A DNA stretch of 64,000 bases from Ravibacter sp964562455 (lineage in GTDB: Bacteria > Bacteroidota > Bacteroidia > Cytophagales > Spirosomataceae). Each line of letters starts with the position of its first letter. Position 1 is the first letter of the stretch. Position numbers and translations under genes: made by a program. The notes below the pieces were generated by a model. That model ran no database searches and had not been told where the DNA came from. It worked only from the letters and a program-made list of their open reading frames with translations. The DNA is taken from NCBI GenBank assembly GCA_964562455.1, contig CAZLTN010000017.1:15194-79193 (forward strand), given 5' to 3'. Shown here piece after piece: positions 61,746 through 64,000 of the stretch.

Positions 61746-64000
61746 TCAAAAGCTCAATTGCAGGTTCAGACCCATTGTCCTGGTAGTAGGCAGGTTACCG
61801 TAGTCAATGCCCTGGTAGTTGCCAGCACCGAGGTTAACATCGGGATCAAAATTCATCTTACGCTTCTTTATACCGGGGATATCCATTTTTGCATAACCTC
61901 TGTAGAGGAAAAACAGGTTCCTGGCTGTAAAAGAGATTTTCGCGTTAGTAAAGAAGCGCTGGCTGGCAAGAGGGATGTTATAACCGAGTGAAAGCTCGCG
62001 TACGCGGAAATTGGTTGTGTTGTACGAGAAAAACTCTCCCCAGGAATAGCGGCCTTGTGAGACGGTTTGCCAGAATTGCTGTGATGTTACGCCGATGGAA
62101 TTTGCTTTCCCTGATTCGTTTCCGACGCCCGGCAATACCCAGCCTCCTTCACGGTGTTCTGCAGTATAGTCGGAGTTACCGTCAAATGCAAGGTTAGCTT
62201 CAGACCCCGAAACCATGGTACCTCCGACGCGCCCGTCAATCAAGACGTTCAAAGAGAAGTTTTTATACCCGAAAGTGTTACTCCAGCCGAGGGTGAACTT
62301 GGGGTTAAAGTTGCCAAGATATCCGTTGGCAGCGGAAATAGGCAGCCCGGTTTTCTCATTGACAAGGTATTGTCCTTGTGCATTTTTAGCCCAGGTATAG
62401 CCATACAAGTCACCGTATGAACCTCCCTCATGAACCGCTACACCTGCAGTACGCACTACGGTAGCAATCCAGGCTTGCTTGAGGGTTTCGTAGAGTTCTA
62501 CAACCTTATTTACGTTGCGTGCGAAGTTGACGGCTGTGTTCCAGGTTAGGGCTCCTTCCTTGAGTGGCTGGCCGCTCAACGTAATTTCTACCCCCCGGTT
62601 GCGGATTTTCCCGGCATTGATCAACTGGGTGGTAAACCCTGTTGCAGACGGTAGTTGCAGAGAAAGTATCTGGTTGATCGTGTTGCTGTTGTAATAAGTC
62701 GCATCCAGACCCAAGCGGCCCTGGAACATTCTCAAGTCAAGACCGAATTCGGTTGAAGAGGAGATCTCGGGTTTCAGGTTAGCGTTAGGCAACTGGGTAT
62801 TCCTCGCAATATAACCCCCGGATCCTCCGGGATTAAATACATAATAAGGTCGAAGCGAATAGGGGTTCGTATCGTTTCCTACCTGAGCAAACGAACCCCT
62901 GATTTTTGCGAAGCTTATCCATTGCGGAAGCTGAACGGCATCAGACAAAAGGAGGTTGGCTCCGAAAGAAGAGTAAAGATACGAGTGAGGCGCCGGTAGG
63001 GTCGACGACCAGTCGTTGCGGACGGAACCGTCTATGGTCAGGTAATCCCGGAAAGATAAAGAAGCCGTACCGAATACATATTGCAACTCTTTTTCTGAGA
63101 AACCGGCAATTTTGCTCAGACCGGAAGCAAAGTTCAAATCAAACTTGTTGGTTACCGAGAGGCCTGTCGCCAGGCCACCGACTTCCTGGTATTTGTTATA
63201 AGTCTGGCCGGCTCCGAAGTTGTAGCTTAGCGAAAAGTCTTTACCCAGGTTATTGTTCCCGGAAAAAATCAGGTCCATATTCCGTTCCAGAGTGGAGGCG
63301 ACAAAGTTCTGGTAAGTACCACCGGCGGCGGTCACGTGAACTACGGTACGGTCAGAAAATCCTCTCTCCATCCGGTCATCGAATGTATCGAAGCTGACGC
63401 GGCCCTGTACATTCAGCCAGTCGGTGATTTTGTATTTGGCAGCTCCGAGTACTGTAGCCCGGTTCCGTGTCTCATTGTCGAATGTGCGGTTGATCGTCCA
63501 GTAAGGGTTCATGTAGATACCCGATGAAGTCCAATAGGTCGGGAAACCTTTCTCGTCCTCAAATTTCTTGTATTGATTCAGATCGATGTTTCTCGGAGTC
63601 TTCAGCAGGTTCATCACAACACCGTTATTCTCACCCGAATAGGGCCTGTTTTTGATGTCGTGGTTGATGTAAGTGATTTTACCGTCTACAGAAAGGCGCT
63701 TGGTGATGTCGGCGTTAATCCTTAAGTTGACCGTATGGCGTTTCAGGTCATTATTGGGCAATATCCCCTGGTTGCTGTTATGTGTGTAGGAAAGGTAAGT
63801 TCTTACATTTTCCGTACCTCCCGAGATACCGATGGAGTTGTTGGTAGAGATAGCGTTGCGATAAAAGTCCCTGATGTTGTTGGGGTAAGCTGTTTGTTTG
63901 CCTCCCCAGCTGCTTTGACTGCTCTCGCTGGATACACCCCCCGATCCTTGTCCGTATTCGTTCTGGAACGACGGCAAAATAAAAGGTGATTCCATCACTA
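61746..64000 (-). CDS. SusC-type TonB-dependent transporter, N-terminus cut by window end
   Basis: The open frame reaches the end of the window and lacks signal peptide, CarboxypepD_reg-like domain and plug, roughly 280-300 residues compared with the full copy at 40156. The visible 750 residues are barrel strands with typical turns (LRINADITKRLSVDGKITY, FAKIRGSFAQVGNDTNPYS, STEFGLDLRMFQGRLGLDA) ending in GLNLQLSF. It imports the nutrient bound by the SusD at 60138. The GTG at 63998 is not the true start. Confidence 0.92.
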   Translation of the reverse strand, partial: VMESPFILPSFQNEYGQGSGGVSSESSQSSWGGKQTAYPNNIRDFYRNAISTNNSIGISGGTENVRTYLSYTHNSNQGILPNNDLKRHTVNLRINADITKRLSVDGKITYINHDIKNRPYSGENNGVVMNLLKTPRNIDLNQYKKFEDEKGFPTYWTSSGIYMNPYWTINRTFDNETRNRATVLGAAKYKITDWLNVQGRVSFDTFDDRMERGFSDRTVVHVTAAGGTYQNFVASTLERNMDLIFSGNNNLGKDFSLSYNFGAGQTYNKYQEVGGLATGLSVTNKFDLNFASGLSKIAGFSEKELQYVFGTASLSFRDYLTIDGSVRNDWSSTLPAPHSYLYSSFGANLLLSDAVQLPQWISFAKIRGSFAQVGNDTNPYSLRPYYVFNPGGSGGYIARNTQLPNANLKPEISSSTEFGLDLRMFQGRLGLDATYYNSNTINQILSLQLPSATGFTTQLINAGKIRNRGVEITLSGQPLKEGALTWNTAVNFARNVNKVVELYETLKQAWIATVVRTAGVAVHEGGSYGDLYGYTWAKNAQGQYLVNEKTGLPISAANGYLGNFNPKFTLGWSNTFGYKNFSLNVLIDGRVGGTMVSGSEANLAFDGNSDYTAEHREGGWVLPGVGNESGKANSIGVTSQQFWQTVSQGRYSWGEFFSYNTTNFRVRELSLGYNIPLASQRFFTNAKISFTARNLFFLYRGYAKMDIPGIKKRKMNFDPDVNLGAGNYQGIDYGNLPTTRTMGLNLQLSF

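Noticed and set aside
1..64000. CRISPR arrays, rRNA operons, prophage or integrase genes
   Set aside because: None was seen. The only mobile DNA with clear ends is the IS1595-type element.

Overview
The window looks like a chromosomal segment of a Bacteroidota bacterium, most likely order Cytophagales; I do not name a genus. The signs are two SusC/SusD nutrient-uptake pairs, several small outer-membrane beta-barrels, Bacteroidota-type promoters (TTG or TTTG, about 19-21 bases, then TAnnTTTG), fused aspartokinase/homoserine dehydrogenase, and lipoproteins with Cys lipoboxes. Host DNA is close to half GC. I see no rRNA, tRNA or CRISPR array.

Layout. 1-5.7 kb: a small secreted protein, fabG, a membrane-anchored VWA protein, a DUF2279-like protein and a ThuA-like protein. 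5.9-17 kb: an ECF sigma factor with a membrane TPR protein beside it, a secreted metzincin-like protease with a partner, an acidic orphan protein, a large secreted TPR-CHAT protein anchored by a C-terminal helix, and four lipoproteins including a tandem duplicate pair. 17-18.9 kb: DUF2892, rhodanese, a broken Rpn-type nuclease and a Crp/Fnr regulator. 19-26.6 kb: Nfu, a metallophosphoesterase, a tiny basic secreted protein, gcvP, tyrS and a bestrophin-like channel.

26.85-30.4 kb holds a complete AT-rich transposon of 3,544 bp. It has 27-bp imperfect terminal inverted repeats (24/27 identical), an exact 8-bp target duplication (AAAAATTT), an IS1595-family transposase, and two passenger genes joined to it by ATGA stop/start overlaps. 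The passengers are a fused PD-(D/E)XK nuclease plus N6-adenine methyltransferase and a single-TRD specificity subunit, an organisation like BcgI-type restriction-modification. The element sits in the leader of a nitrite-reduction cluster: nirK with a fused cytochrome c, a nirV-like gene, a Sco-like gene and a porin. It appears to separate nirK from a promoter that carries a Crp/Fnr-like dyad.

34.8-51.3 kb: two beta-barrels, comB-like, gcvT, a susCD operon with a 16-bp LacI-type palindrome upstream, an IscA-type protein, thrB, thrA, a beta-barrel and valS. 51.4-64 kb: an AraC regulator facing a catabolic cluster on the minus strand: susC (cut by the window end), susD, ridA, two 3-hydroxyacyl-CoA-dehydrogenase-like proteins, an FucP-type transporter, a class III aminotransferase, an M19 dipeptidase and a ceramidase-like hydrolase. 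One of the two dehydrogenase paralogues has lost its catalytic His and a Rossmann-loop Gly.

The best candidate for an undescribed system is the transposon-borne restriction-modification module. The CHAT/ECF/metzincin neighbourhood and the dehydrogenase-pair catabolic cluster come next.
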